The notes: generated from the sequence alone by a model not told the origin. DNA of 23,247 nucleotides from UBA11889 sp002313255 (GCA_913045265.1 CAJWQX010000046.1:1-23247), one strand, 5' to 3'; counted from the stretch's first letter, positions 1-6,797 are shown. Made by a program: numbers and translations.

Positions 1-617
1 TGAATACCGATTCCAGCCGTGGCCAGTGTAAAGACTATCCAGCCTAAGAAATCCGCGTCTTCGGCAGCACTTCCTTCCATTCCTGCGACTATGAACCCCA
101 ATCCGAGGATGCTATCTAACGCTACAAGCGCTAAAAGTATTTTAACTAGTGTCGTTACCGTATTTTTTCTAATGGCAACTATCGCAATAATCAGGATACC
201 CACATCAAGAAAAAGGTCACCGATTGTTGTTAACCCATCACCAACGTGGTTGAGGGTAACGTTGATCCCAACATCCACTGTGGATCCCAATCCTAACCAT
301 AGGCCCAAACCAGCCAAAACGAGAGCCACTCCTGGCAGAAGGAGCAATCTCGTGTAGTTCATTACGGAGCCCTCTGGGTCGATTTCCCTAGAGAATGAAA
401 TCCATCCGAAAATGAGTAGCACCACCCCCATTCCTAAGACGGATAAAAAGACGCGTGCTACGTCGTAATTGTCTGCCATTTTCTGGGCGTTTTCAGTGGC
501 CGTACCATCATCGAAAAGCCCTACCAAGGCCGCAAAGGTCATGAACCCGATGGTTATTCCCAGTGAACCAACAATCAGGCTCCAAGCCGTACTTTTTCGT
601 AGTTGCATTAGTTGCAT
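1..617 (-). CDS. Partial polytopic membrane protein, function unknown (3' end off the window)
   Basis: The reverse strand is open from about 626 to the first base without a stop, so the C-terminus lies outside the window. The roughly 205 visible residues are strongly hydrophobic. I count about six membrane segments, near residues 12-34, 52-74, 87-110, 125-148, 155-178 and from 190 to the edge, joined by short polar loops such as FDDGTATENA and SREIDPEGS. I recognise no enzyme or transporter motif. Three in-frame ATGs occur nine bases apart (626, 617, 608) because of a 9-bp tandem repeat. An AAAAAGGA stretch abuts the first ATG and lies about 9 bases before the second, so I chose 617. The protein begins MQLMQLRKS, a short charged tail before the first helix. 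Coding is well supported; function is not assignable. Confidence 0.72.
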   Translation of the reverse strand, partial: MQLMQLRKSTAWSLIVGSLGITIGFMTFAALVGLFDDGTATENAQKMADNYDVARVFLSVLGMGVVLLIFGWISFSREIDPEGSVMNYTRLLLLPGVALVLAGLGLWLGLGSTVDVGINVTLNHVGDGLTTIGDLFLDVGILIIAIVAIRKNTVTTLVKILLALVALDSILGLGFIVAGMEGSAAEDADFLGWIVFTLATAGIGI

Positions 618-627
618 TAGTTGCATT
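601..627. repeat. 9-bp tandem repeat (three copies) carrying three start codons
   Basis: The unit AGTTGCATT occurs three times in succession. On the minus strand each copy supplies an in-frame ATG-CAA-CTA, giving MQLMQLMQL at the front of the left-edge membrane protein. Because the unit is a multiple of three, slippage would change the spacing between ribosome binding site and start without breaking the frame. Confidence 0.85.
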
Positions 628-898
628 CCTTTTTAGCTGCTGTCGTTTCTTTTTGCCGATTTATCGGGGAGTTTATCAATGTTCCCATTGAAGCGTTTTT
701 GTGAAGGATGATCGTAATTTCATTTGGTGATTATTGCAGTTTGGAAGGGGGGTATGCTGTGGAGATCGGGGTAATGTGTGTCGGTGGGACTCCCATGACG
801 GATTAACTCCTCAACAGTTCATGAACAAACCGTACAACGCGCATAAAAGACAAGGCTATTTCGTACTATGTTCATCAATCAGAACGAGAGGACGTAGT

Positions 899-1087
899 AT
901 GAGGCTATCTATCCCATGGATGCTTCAAGCAATTAGCTATATTGCCATAGCGATATTTCTATTTAACGCCTATAAATCGAAGAGACAAAAATACATCAAA
1001 TTTTTAGCCCTTTTCTTTCTTGTTTTTGGTCTCGTGGCGTTTCTCATTCTGGTTATTAGCGCAATTACTCAGATGTTCTTTAGGTGA
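899..1087 (+). CDS. Small two-helix membrane protein (62 aa), unknown
   Basis: I chose the ATG at 899 because a GAGAGG motif lies about 7 bases upstream. The frame is open further 5' to 734, but that part has the look of non-coding sequence. The 62-residue product begins MRLSIPWML and has two hydrophobic stretches, roughly residues 8-22 and 33-57, separated by a very basic turn (YKSKRQKYIK), and ends in FFR. This layout suggests a helical hairpin with the basic loop in the cytoplasm. No family is recognised. It sits between the divergently oriented left-edge membrane protein and the mobile-element scar, with no obvious operon partner. The basic loop and clean binding site favour a real small gene. 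Confidence 0.5.
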   Translation: MRLSIPWMLQAISYIAIAIFLFNAYKSKRQKYIKFLALFFLVFGLVAFLILVISAITQMFFR

Positions 1088-1234
1088 ACGCAAAGTCGTA
1101 AACCACTCTCACATGCACGGGACACGGGATGCGCGAGTGTGCGTATTGCGCGTGCGTATGCCAGGGAGCAGTTATACCAGTACGGAGAGTGCTGGAGTTA
1201 TGGTCACTTTTGTCCACTCCCCCGCGTGCGTCCA

Positions 1235-1459
1235 TTACAGTCTCTCGTACACCCCGAGTCCGAGAACAGCCCGACGGACCGCCCACCGGCTGCAGTCGAC
1301 CGCATAGGTGTTGCGTAACCAACGGGCTAACTCTTCCCACGATAAACCCTGCTGTCGGTGTTGCAAAAGTTCGGGTATGAGCCGTGAAGGGATTGCACGA
1401 GCGCGACCTGGCCTACCCGGTTGGACTGCCAGACCATGCGTGCGAGGGTCACCGGACAT
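1235..1459 (-). CDS. Small protein with helix-turn-helix-like segment, likely mobile-element remnant
   Basis: The frame could start at GTG 1474 or ATG 1459. I prefer 1459, which follows a GGGACGG stretch at about 6 bases. The product of about 74 residues has a basic, proline-rich front (PGRPGRARAIPSR) and then a segment resembling a helix-turn-helix of transposase or recombinase type: G-L-S-W-E-E-L-A-R-W-L, then S-R-W-A-V-R-R-A-V, ending in LGVYERL. Its start overlaps the stop of the upstream ORF (1449-1657) by 11 bases. This could be translational coupling or a frameshift within one former gene. No complete family match is claimed; a role in DNA binding is an inference from the helix pattern. 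Confidence 0.4.
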   Translation of the reverse strand: MSGDPRTHGLAVQPGRPGRARAIPSRLIPELLQHRQQGLSWEELARWLRNTYAVDCSRWAVRRAVLGLGVYERL

Positions 1460-1657
1460 CTGTGACCGTCCCACTGTGTTTCTTTGCCTGATGGATCAAC
1501 CGCAGCGAGTCTTCAGATAGGGAGCCATCAGCAAAGAGCAAAGATAATTCGTCAAGAGTGTAGGCGGTGAATCCGATCAGTAGTGCAGTCTGGTCGAAGC
1601 CATCTTCGACGAAAGCCACCGCATCTTCAAGAACGTTCGACCAGAGAAGAACGTAAC
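1449..1657 (-). pseudogene. 5'-truncated ORF cut by an IS-like element
   Basis: On the minus strand this frame reads as acidic, protein-like sequence, including VLEDAVAFVEDGFDQTALL and LADGSLSEDSLRLIHQ-like segments, ending at TGA 1449-1451. No convincing start exists. The only standard candidate is a GTG at 1619 in the middle of the apparent helix, and the frame runs straight into the inverted-repeat end at 1658. The simplest reading is a gene whose 5' part was lost when the 115-bp element at 1658-1772 arrived. It overlaps the downstream helix-turn-helix ORF. Function is unknown. Confidence 0.42.
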
Positions 1658-1772
1658 TGACCTGACCCCCTCAAACGTATCCAGTTGAAAAATCAGATAC
1701 TGGGCATTTCTACCGATTTAAGAACCAGAGTTTCTAACATTTACCCTGGACTACTTATTGGGGGGCAGGTCA
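1658..1772. mobile_element. 115-bp IS-derived element with TGACCTG...CAGGTCA ends
   Basis: The element starts TGACCTGACCCCC and ends GGGGGGCAGGTCA, which are inverted repeats matching at 12 of 13 positions. The TG...CA termini fit the IS3 family. The inside has no transposase and is only long enough to hold the two ends, so this is either an internally deleted IS or a MITE-like derivative. Its 1717-1772 part recurs at 4364-4419. I see no convincing target-site duplication. Confidence 0.62.
1717..1772. repeat. 56-bp direct repeat, copy 1 (IS end)
   Basis: This stretch runs from TTTAAGAACCAGAGTTTC to the terminal GCAGGTCA. It matches 4364-4419 at 55 of 56 positions by eye; the difference is CTTATTGG here and CTTTTTGG there. 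It is in the same orientation as copy 2, and the two copies bracket uidA. Confidence 0.88.
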
Positions 1773-1786
1773 ATGGCACACACAAC

Positions 1787-1825
1787 AAAACTGGCCACTA
1801 TTTCGCAAGGAATAGTGGCCAGTTT
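1787..1825 (-). terminator. Hairpin terminator downstream of the tRNA-Lys fragment
   Basis: AAACTGGCCACTATT pairs perfectly with AATAGTGGCCAGTTT (15 bp) around an 8-base loop. On the minus strand it is followed by TTTTGTTG, so it fits a Rho-independent terminator for the tRNA read on that strand, about 10 bases past the CCA. Confidence 0.72.
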
Positions 1826-1835
1826 GATTTCAGTT

Positions 1836-1880
1836 TGGTGACGGGCCGGGGACTCGAACCCCGAACCTAGTGATTAAGAG
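1836..1880 (-). other. 3' part of tRNA-Lys(CTT): attachment-site scar (attL/attR-like)
   Basis: On the minus strand this reads CTCTTAATCA (anticodon loop with CTT), then a variable region, a complete T arm (CGGGG-TTCGAGT-CCCCG), the 3' acceptor strand GCCCGTC, discriminator A and CCA. The expected 5' half is absent: no GACGGGC strand or D arm lies upstream, and the bases before the loop cannot pair with those after it. A tRNA 3' half that keeps the anticodon loop to the CCA end is the usual footprint of a tyrosine-integrase element inserted at a tRNA gene. A hairpin terminator follows it. No integrase gene survives in the window. Confidence 0.68.
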
Positions 1881-2075
1881 TTTCCAGTCCAGTTTGATCA
1901 CAGCTTGCGGTAGTTTGCGGTGAGTGACTGAATTTGAGAGGTAAACGTACGTAATCGACCTAGATTCACTGACCATTGAGAGTCAAATTGCTCAAACTAT
2001 TTGGCACCAGAATTGGCACCACGACGACTGCGTTCATTCAATAAGTTCACGCTGGATCTAAGACGCCTCCGTTAG
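1881..2075. other. Gene-free stretch between att scar and uidA
   Basis: No coding frame is convincing here. A 9-bp direct repeat TTGGCACCA occurs at 2001-2009 and 2013-2021. The stretch probably represents flanking sequence of the former integrated element. Confidence 0.35.
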
Positions 2076-3893
2076 CTAGCAGGAGGCCTTTTCATTGGCC
2101 GCAAGTTTAAGGCACGCTAACCATTTTGATCTCAGAAAGTGGGCTGCCATCTTAGGTTGCCGATCCCTTGTGAATACTCCTTTCCGATTCAATCCGCCTA
2201 TCCGCATCATCGAATGGGATGTTCGAAAATCAGCTAATACCCAAACATGAAGACCTGCAAGGAATACTCTGGATTCAGCAAGCTCTAGATATCTTCTCAA
2301 CAGTTCAACCTGATACTCCTCTGAATACAGTTCTTCAGGCGCTGAATGCAATCCTGAAATGGTATCCGCACCAAACTCACTGATAACTATAGGTTTTCCA
2401 GTGGCCCCATAAATTTTGTCCAATTCGGACGACAAATTGTTGATGGCCTCATCCAGATTCATCTGATCGAAATACCATCCGTTATATCTGTTCAACATGA
2501 CAACATCGACATTTTTTAACCATTCAATTGGGGTGCCATGAACGGCAGCAAAAGACACTGGACGTGTGTCGTCTAGGCTTTTGGCGTCACCGGTGAGCGT
2601 AGCCAAAAATTCGGTGGCAACAGGTTCAACAGGTTCTTCAGATTGAGACCGGATTCTATCCATTAAGTTGGGTGGAAATGGTTCATTTGCCACACTCCAC
2701 ATAATGACGGAGGGGTGATTTTTATCCCTTGATATAAGCTCTGAGATCTGCTCACGGCATTTCGCGAGACGATCTTCGATTTGGCCTCCATCTCCTTCGA
2801 AGAAAAGTCCCACTGCTGGTGTCTCATCAACAACAAGAAAGCCATGCTTGTCTGCGAGAAAAAGATCCTCCTCAAAGTATGGATAATGGGAAGTCCGATA
2901 AGAATTCGCACCTACCCATTTCATCAAGTTATGATCCTTTATAGTCAGTGGAAGATTCTGGCCCCTACCAGTTACAGAAGAATCCTCATGTCTTCCAAAG
3001 CCCTTAAGTTCGATCGGTTTCCCATTCAATAATATCTCGTGCCCACGAATCTCGATCGTACGAATGCCAATTTCCAGCGAGTAGGAATCAACAGGCCCAT
3101 CTTGATGCTTGAGACTCATCTCTAATTGATAAAGATGAGGATCAGAAGGAGACCACAGCCTAGGTTCTTTGACCTCTAGACAAACTTTCAACCTCCCACC
3201 AATGGAAGCAGCTACTCCCTGCATATGAAAAGAACCTGAACGTAGGGAGACAGAAAGTTCGATATCCGGATCGTCGCAAAGAACAAGGATGTCCACAATT
3301 CCTATTTCGTCCTTGAGCGAGGTCCTGACAGTCACATCCGAAATATTTGATACAGGCACCCGGTAGAGGATTACGCTCCTATGAATGCCTGAATAAGGGA
3401 AAAAGTCATAGTTAGTTGCAGGTATGTTTGACATAAACATACTCAGGCTCCCACTCTTCACATTCCCTGGTGGAACCCGCTCAGGCTTCAGTTCGTTTTC
3501 AACCCTAACTACTAGCCTGTTAACTGAATCAAGATTCACATTTTCAGCCAAACGAAATTCAAATGGTAAGTTCCCCCCCTCATGTGAACCCAAGAGATGG
3601 CCGTTTATCCAGACGGTAGCCTTATACGTTACCGAACCAAACCTTAGCCTGAGATCACCAAGATCCCAGGAACCCGGGATTGAGAACATAGTCTGGTACC
3701 AACCAACACCAATGTAGTCATAAGTGTCTGGGAAAAGTTCGTTCCAGCTTGAAGGAACTGCGATTGGACGAAATTCGATGAATCCTTCCGACCATTTAGA
3801 ATTCAACCCCACATCGTCCGGGTCAAGACGAAATTCCCATACTCCGTCAAGAACAGAAAGGTCGCGATACTGATTCTGCTGTGGATATAACAT
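2076..3893 (-). CDS. uidA: Beta-glucuronidase, glycoside hydrolase family 2
   Basis: This enzyme hydrolyses beta-D-glucuronides to D-glucuronate plus the aglycone, and is probably cytoplasmic because no signal peptide is seen. At 605 residues it matches the length of E. coli GUS (603), and the domains follow the GH2 order: N-terminal jelly-roll sandwich (about 10-180), immunoglobulin-like domain (about 181-280), TIM barrel (about 281-600). GFGRHED is at 298-304 and SYRTSHYPY at 331-339. The acid/base Glu is E404 in NEP, and the nucleophile is E506 in ISEFG. The N-x-K motif (N569-R570-K571) that reads the glucuronate carboxylate separates true glucuronidases from galactosidases. The gene starts 35 bp from an IS end and lies between two IS-derived repeats. 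It is more A+T-rich than the operon genes to the right, so recent acquisition is likely. A weak hairpin (2065-2087) spans its stop codon. Confidence 0.95.
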   Translation of the reverse strand: MLYPQQNQYRDLSVLDGVWEFRLDPDDVGLNSKWSEGFIEFRPIAVPSSWNELFPDTYDYIGVGWYQTMFSIPGSWDLGDLRLRFGSVTYKATVWINGHLLGSHEGGNLPFEFRLAENVNLDSVNRLVVRVENELKPERVPPGNVKSGSLSMFMSNIPATNYDFFPYSGIHRSVILYRVPVSNISDVTVRTSLKDEIGIVDILVLCDDPDIELSVSLRSGSFHMQGVAASIGGRLKVCLEVKEPRLWSPSDPHLYQLEMSLKHQDGPVDSYSLEIGIRTIEIRGHEILLNGKPIELKGFGRHEDSSVTGRGQNLPLTIKDHNLMKWVGANSYRTSHYPYFEEDLFLADKHGFLVVDETPAVGLFFEGDGGQIEDRLAKCREQISELISRDKNHPSVIMWSVANEPFPPNLMDRIRSQSEEPVEPVATEFLATLTGDAKSLDDTRPVSFAAVHGTPIEWLKNVDVVMLNRYNGWYFDQMNLDEAINNLSSELDKIYGATGKPIVISEFGADTISGLHSAPEELYSEEYQVELLRRYLELAESRVFLAGLHVWVLADFRTSHSMMRIGGLNRKGVFTRDRQPKMAAHFLRSKWLACLKLAANEKASC

Positions 3894-3954
3894 TTAATTT
3901 GTGAGCCCTCAAAACTTTGAAGTACCGATGACCTGCCCCATAAACCTGTACCAC

Positions 3955-4072
3955 TCGCTATGTTAGTCCGACGGGCCTGCTTCAGCCTTATTGTCTCCGG
4001 TGCTGGCGGCCGGTATCCGAGTGAGCTGTGTGGCCGGATCGTGTTGTACTCCTGCCGCCACCGTTCTGACAG
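3955..4072 (-). pseudogene. C-terminal fragment of IS3-family OrfB transposase (DDE integrase)
   Basis: In one minus-strand frame starting at CTG 4072 the translation runs LSERWRQEYNTIRPHSSLGY followed by RPPAPET. This W-R-x-x-YN-x-x-RPHSSLGYRPPAPE block is the hallmark end of IS3-family OrfB proteins. The catalytic DDE residues lie upstream in a complete protein and are absent here. The sequence before LSERW no longer matches, so the deletion breakpoint is close to 4073. The frame has no stop before the element end at 3929; a stop (TAG) exists in the +1 frame just after the conserved block, which suggests further decay. Confidence 0.8.
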
Positions 4073-4308
4073 TATAAATTGGGGTGCCTACGCAAGAGAG
4101 TTGAACGCGCAATCGGCAACAGCGGATGCACCTGCCGAGTACTCGGATCTGACGGTGGGCGAGGTCGAGTCTGCTTACACTTCGACCCGGATGTTCAGGA
4201 ACAGCATGCTTGGTCACAAAAGGCGAATGATGGCCAAAGACAACGAACGCCAAACGGCCGAGAAGTCGAAATCCAAAAGTATCGACTAAAAATAACCTCC
4301 ACCCCTTT

Positions 4309-4362
4309 CGGAAACCAGAGTTCCTAACAATTACTCTGATTTACTTGTTGGGGTGCAGGTCA
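4309..4362. repeat. Diverged copy of the IS-end repeat, in tandem with copy 2
   Basis: This resembles the 56-bp repeats (AACCAGAGTTCCTAAC, later GGGGTGCAGGTCA) but with many substitutions. It is the left end of the IS3 remnant and abuts the better-conserved copy at 4364-4419 in the same orientation. Confidence 0.7.
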
Positions 4363-4363
4363 C

Positions 4364-4419
4364 TTTAAGAACCAGAGTTTCTAACATTTACCCTGGACTA
4401 CTTTTTGGGGGGCAGGTCA
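4364..4419. repeat. 56-bp direct repeat, copy 2 (IS end)
   Basis: This matches 1717-1772 at 55 of 56 positions and has the same orientation. It ends GGGGGGCAGGTCA at 4419. Together with copy 1 it brackets uidA over about 2.6 kb. A small perfect hairpin (CCTGCTT/AAGCAGG, 4426-4446) follows. Confidence 0.88.
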
Positions 4420-4503
4420 CTACCACCTGCTTCTTTGACAAGCAGGAGATAGCGAGTTCTCCAGATTGGATCGGGACGCAGGCGTTTGGCAAACTGCAAA
4501 AAC

Positions 4504-4540
4504 AAAAAACGCCGTCTCGTAATTGAGGCGGCGTTTTTTT
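4504..4540. terminator. Bidirectional Rho-independent terminator
   Basis: ACGCCGTCTC pairs with GAGGCGGCGT (one G-T pair) around GTAATT. It is preceded by an A tract and followed by seven T's. It lies 17 bases beyond the stop of the minus-strand aldolase and, by its symmetry, can end transcription from both sides. Confidence 0.88.
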
Positions 4541-4556
4541 ATTGACTGCTGGCTAA

Positions 4557-5306
4557 CTACCGGTCTATGCCATTCAGACCGTTCTCAATGCCTTTGGCGG
4601 CCCAAATAGCCCATGGCTGCGTGAAAAACTTGAAACCTCGCGCCACGAGATCATTCGGATCGAGATCGGGTGGAATGAAGTACATCCCGGGGACCACCCC
4701 GTGCTTCTTACAGGCAGCGGCGATCGTGTCGAGTCCTCGCTGGTAAGTGTCGGATTTGTAGTCCAGCGGCACTCCAAGCTCGATCGAAAGGTCTGACGGA
4801 CCGATCAGAAGCACGTCGATACCCGGAACGCTGAGAATTTCGTCGATGTTGTCGATCGCCTGCTGGGTTTCGATCATGGGGATGATAAGGAGCTCTTCGT
4901 TCACCATGTCTAGATAGCTGCGATAGTCCACCGCCTCACCGAACTCTCCTCGTGGTCCGGCGTGGCTGCGATCGCCGTCCGGCGAATATTTACAGGCTCG
5001 GACCATGGCTTCAGCTTCTTCCCTGGTGTTAATCATGGGCACGACAATGCCCATAGCTCCGACGTCCAAGGCAAAGCAGATGAGATCTTCGCGGTTGGCG
5101 CTGACTCTCACGATCGGTTTGGCCTTTTTATCCTTCATCGCCTGGATCGCGAGATTCAACTGTTTGATTTCGACAGGCGTGTGCTGTGTGTCGAACAACA
5201 GGAAGTCAAAACCGGTGTCGGCGAGCATGGCCATATCGCCGAACGCAGACCCGGCGGTTCCGATGGCGGTCTTCCCAGAATTCAGAAGATCCCTAACAGA
5301 ATTCAT
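4557..5306 (-). CDS. HpcH/HpaI-family class II aldolase (2-keto-3-deoxy acid type)
   Basis: This metal-dependent aldolase family cleaves 2-keto-4-hydroxy acids to pyruvate and an aldehyde; GarL (2-keto-3-deoxyglucarate aldolase) and HpaI belong to it. The expected residues are visible: general base H42 in FDTQH, R67 in PIVRV, metal ligands E146 in PMIET and D172 in GPSDLS. The family motif is usually D-x-E-H, and here the acidic neighbour is Gln (Q41). At 249 residues it is family length. The frame extends to a TTG at 5336, but I prefer ATG 5306, where the conserved N-terminus starts and GGAG lies about 11 bases upstream. It stands alone between a terminator and a 520-bp gap. It is clearly different from the second aldolase at 21810-22580. 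Substrate unknown. Confidence 0.9.
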   Translation of the reverse strand: MNSVRDLLNSGKTAIGTAGSAFGDMAMLADTGFDFLLFDTQHTPVEIKQLNLAIQAMKDKKAKPIVRVSANREDLICFALDVGAMGIVVPMINTREEAEAMVRACKYSPDGDRSHAGPRGEFGEAVDYRSYLDMVNEELLIIPMIETQQAIDNIDEILSVPGIDVLLIGPSDLSIELGVPLDYKSDTYQRGLDTIAAACKKHGVVPGMYFIPPDLDPNDLVARGFKFFTQPWAIWAAKGIENGLNGIDR

Positions 5307-5830
5307 TTGATCTACATCTCCGCGAACAGTCAGCAACAGAAAGATTCAAGTTGCGGTGTGAACATATCTCCGGTGGGCTGTATTGTGGCACACGGTTCAG
5401 CCCTTCGTCGCCAGGATTTTCCATGCGATCATTCACACGGCTTCTACAGACGCTGGACCCTAAGTGATAACATCCGACCATGTCCTACCTCTGGTGGATT
5501 TCGACTCTCCCTATCTCCACCAGGACACAAGTGCAGCAGGCCTCTCTCGTTTGAGTGGGGTCTGTTCGCGATAGTACCCGGTAAATTAGCGACCATGAAT
5601 TGAATATTCGAGTCGTTCACTTTTCGTAATGATCTTTCAGGCGTTTGCTTGCCGAGTTCGTTCCGGGAACTAGGTGGCGACAACAAATCCATTGGTTCTA
5701 TCAGATCTCAGTTCACGTCCCAAAATAGACCGACTTAAACACCGTGATTATCGTGTGTTCAGATCGGTCTAATATCGAGCAGTGCCCTGAGACCTGACCG
5801 AACCCACCCGGCAGGTTATTCGCCCCGTTC
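5307..5830. other. Gene-free gap upstream of the aldolase and downstream of the importer operon
   Basis: No frame here looks like protein. It must hold the aldolase promoter on the minus strand, though I cannot pick clear hexamers. The only distinct structure is the dyad at 5727-5770. Confidence 0.4.
5727..5770 (-). terminator. Candidate terminator of the importer operon
   Basis: AGACCGA and TCGGTCT form the outer stem, with an inner AACAC/GTGTT pairing and an imperfect middle. Read on the minus strand it is followed by ATTTTGGG. It lies about 60 bases past the lyase stop, so a terminator is more likely than an operator, but the T run is short. Confidence 0.45.
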
Positions 5831-6769
5831 CTATTCCACTCGGGCTTTGGGAACGTTGGCGGAGTCTAGAAGCTCTCGCAGCTCATCGAGTAGGTGTTCC
5901 GGCGGTCTGACCGATGGAGGTCGTGGAGGGCCGACCCGTAAGCCTACTGCCTCCATGGCCGCCTTTATAAACGGACCCTCTCCTCCCGTAACCTCCACAA
6001 CACGGCTCCGCCACACGTTCCATTTCCACTTGAACGAAGCCAACTTTTCTTTGGCCCCAGCGTAGTCACCTTGCTCGAGCAATTGCCATATCTCAAGCGG
6101 GTACTCGGGCCAAAAGCCGCTCAGATGGGTGATAAATCCTCGAGCCCCCAGAAGGTGACTCGACGTCTGCTCACCGGAGTTGTCGATCATTACCAGTGTG
6201 TCTGATAGCGCCAGCAACGTCTGTCGGTAGTGCTCAGGGTTGGATGACGACCACTTCAATGAGCGCACAGACTCGATATCTGACAGGCGCTTGAGAAGGT
6301 CTATGCTCATCGTGAGACCTTCCCACCAGGTGTGGTAGATCATCAGCGACACGTCCGATTCCTTTGCGACCAACTCGAACAGGCGCAGGGCGTCGCCCTC
6401 GGTGGGGGTGTAGTAGTAAGTTGGGCCAAGCTGTGCGCCGTCGAGCCCCACTTCAGAAGCATGGCGTGCCAGTTCGACGATGACCCGCGCGTCGGTGTGT
6501 TGGATGCTCGACAACACCGGGACTTCACCCCGAGCTGCCTCAAGCGCTGTGCTCATGACGAGCTTTCGTTCTTCGATGTTGAGTGTCGGGTGTTCTCCGC
6601 CCGCGCCTCCTACTAGTAAAGACCCCTGGCCGGTGCGTACACCTCGGTCGATCATGAAGCGGATGTTGTCGTGTAAGGCCTCAAGGTCGAGGGCATAATC
6701 CTCGGTAAAGGGCGTAGCCACGGCCACCATGGGTCCGCAGAGCCAGTTGCGTATTTGATCAGGTTCCAC
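5831..6769 (-). CDS. DapA/NanA-family class I lyase (dihydrodipicolinate synthase superfamily)
   Basis: These TIM-barrel lyases form a Schiff base with pyruvate or a 2-keto acid. The family includes DapA, NanA, 2-keto-3-deoxygluconate aldolase and 5-keto-4-deoxyglucarate dehydratase. I take the GTG at 6769 as start: AGGAG lies 7 bases upstream, and the longer frame to 6832 would overlap the preceding gene. The 312-residue product shows VGGAGGEHPTL (53-63, the GxxGE loop), the YYY-TP block with the catalytic Tyr at about 118-120, and the Schiff-base lysine K172 in RSLKWSS. It is the last gene of the importer operon, not in a lysine-biosynthesis context. Together with the nearby dehydratase this points to catabolism of a sugar acid. 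The C-terminus is Pro/Arg-rich. DapA itself is unlikely; the exact substrate is open. Confidence 0.88.
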   Translation of the reverse strand: MEPDQIRNWLCGPMVAVATPFTEDYALDLEALHDNIRFMIDRGVRTGQGSLLVGGAGGEHPTLNIEERKLVMSTALEAARGEVPVLSSIQHTDARVIVELARHASEVGLDGAQLGPTYYYTPTEGDALRLFELVAKESDVSLMIYHTWWEGLTMSIDLLKRLSDIESVRSLKWSSSNPEHYRQTLLALSDTLVMIDNSGEQTSSHLLGARGFITHLSGFWPEYPLEIWQLLEQGDYAGAKEKLASFKWKWNVWRSRVVEVTGGEGPFIKAAMEAVGLRVGPPRPPSVRPPEHLLDELRELLDSANVPKARVE

Positions 6770-6797
6770 AAATTCTCTCCTAATGATTACGGTGATT

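Larger units (their letters stand above)
3929..4362 (-). mobile_element. 434-bp remnant of an IS3-family insertion sequence
   Basis: Both ends carry the same terminal motif in inverted orientation: TGACCTGCCCCATAAACC at 3929 and, read on the other strand from 4362, TGACCTGCACCCCAACAAG. The minus strand inside the 3929 end encodes the C-terminus of an OrfB transposase (separate entry). The rest of OrfA/OrfB is missing, and the middle (about 4075-4308) cannot be aligned to a transposase. It is an internally deleted element that cannot move by itself. It appears to have landed inside an older related element whose end is 4364-4419. Confidence 0.75.

Noticed and set aside
1080..1340. Minus-strand 86-residue frame next to the helix-turn-helix ORF
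   Set aside because: It overlaps the better candidate and its translation is rich in His/Thr/Arg without structure.
1685..1870. Plus-strand ORF ending GRGLEPRT
   Set aside because: That ending is the antisense reading of a tRNA T arm, a known false ORF; the rest is IS end and hairpin.
3960..4289. Plus-strand 109-residue frame and its minus-strand 96-residue counterpart
   Set aside because: Both lie across the IS3 remnant in frames different from the recognisable transposase tail and match nothing I know.
4962..5603. Plus-strand 213-residue open frame
   Set aside because: It is antisense to the well-supported aldolase gene and then runs into non-coding sequence; the translation lacks protein-like pattern.
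5831..6769. Assignment as dapA (lysine biosynthesis)
   Set aside because: The fold and Schiff-base Lys fit, but the operon is a transport/catabolic one and other DapA-family activities are more likely.
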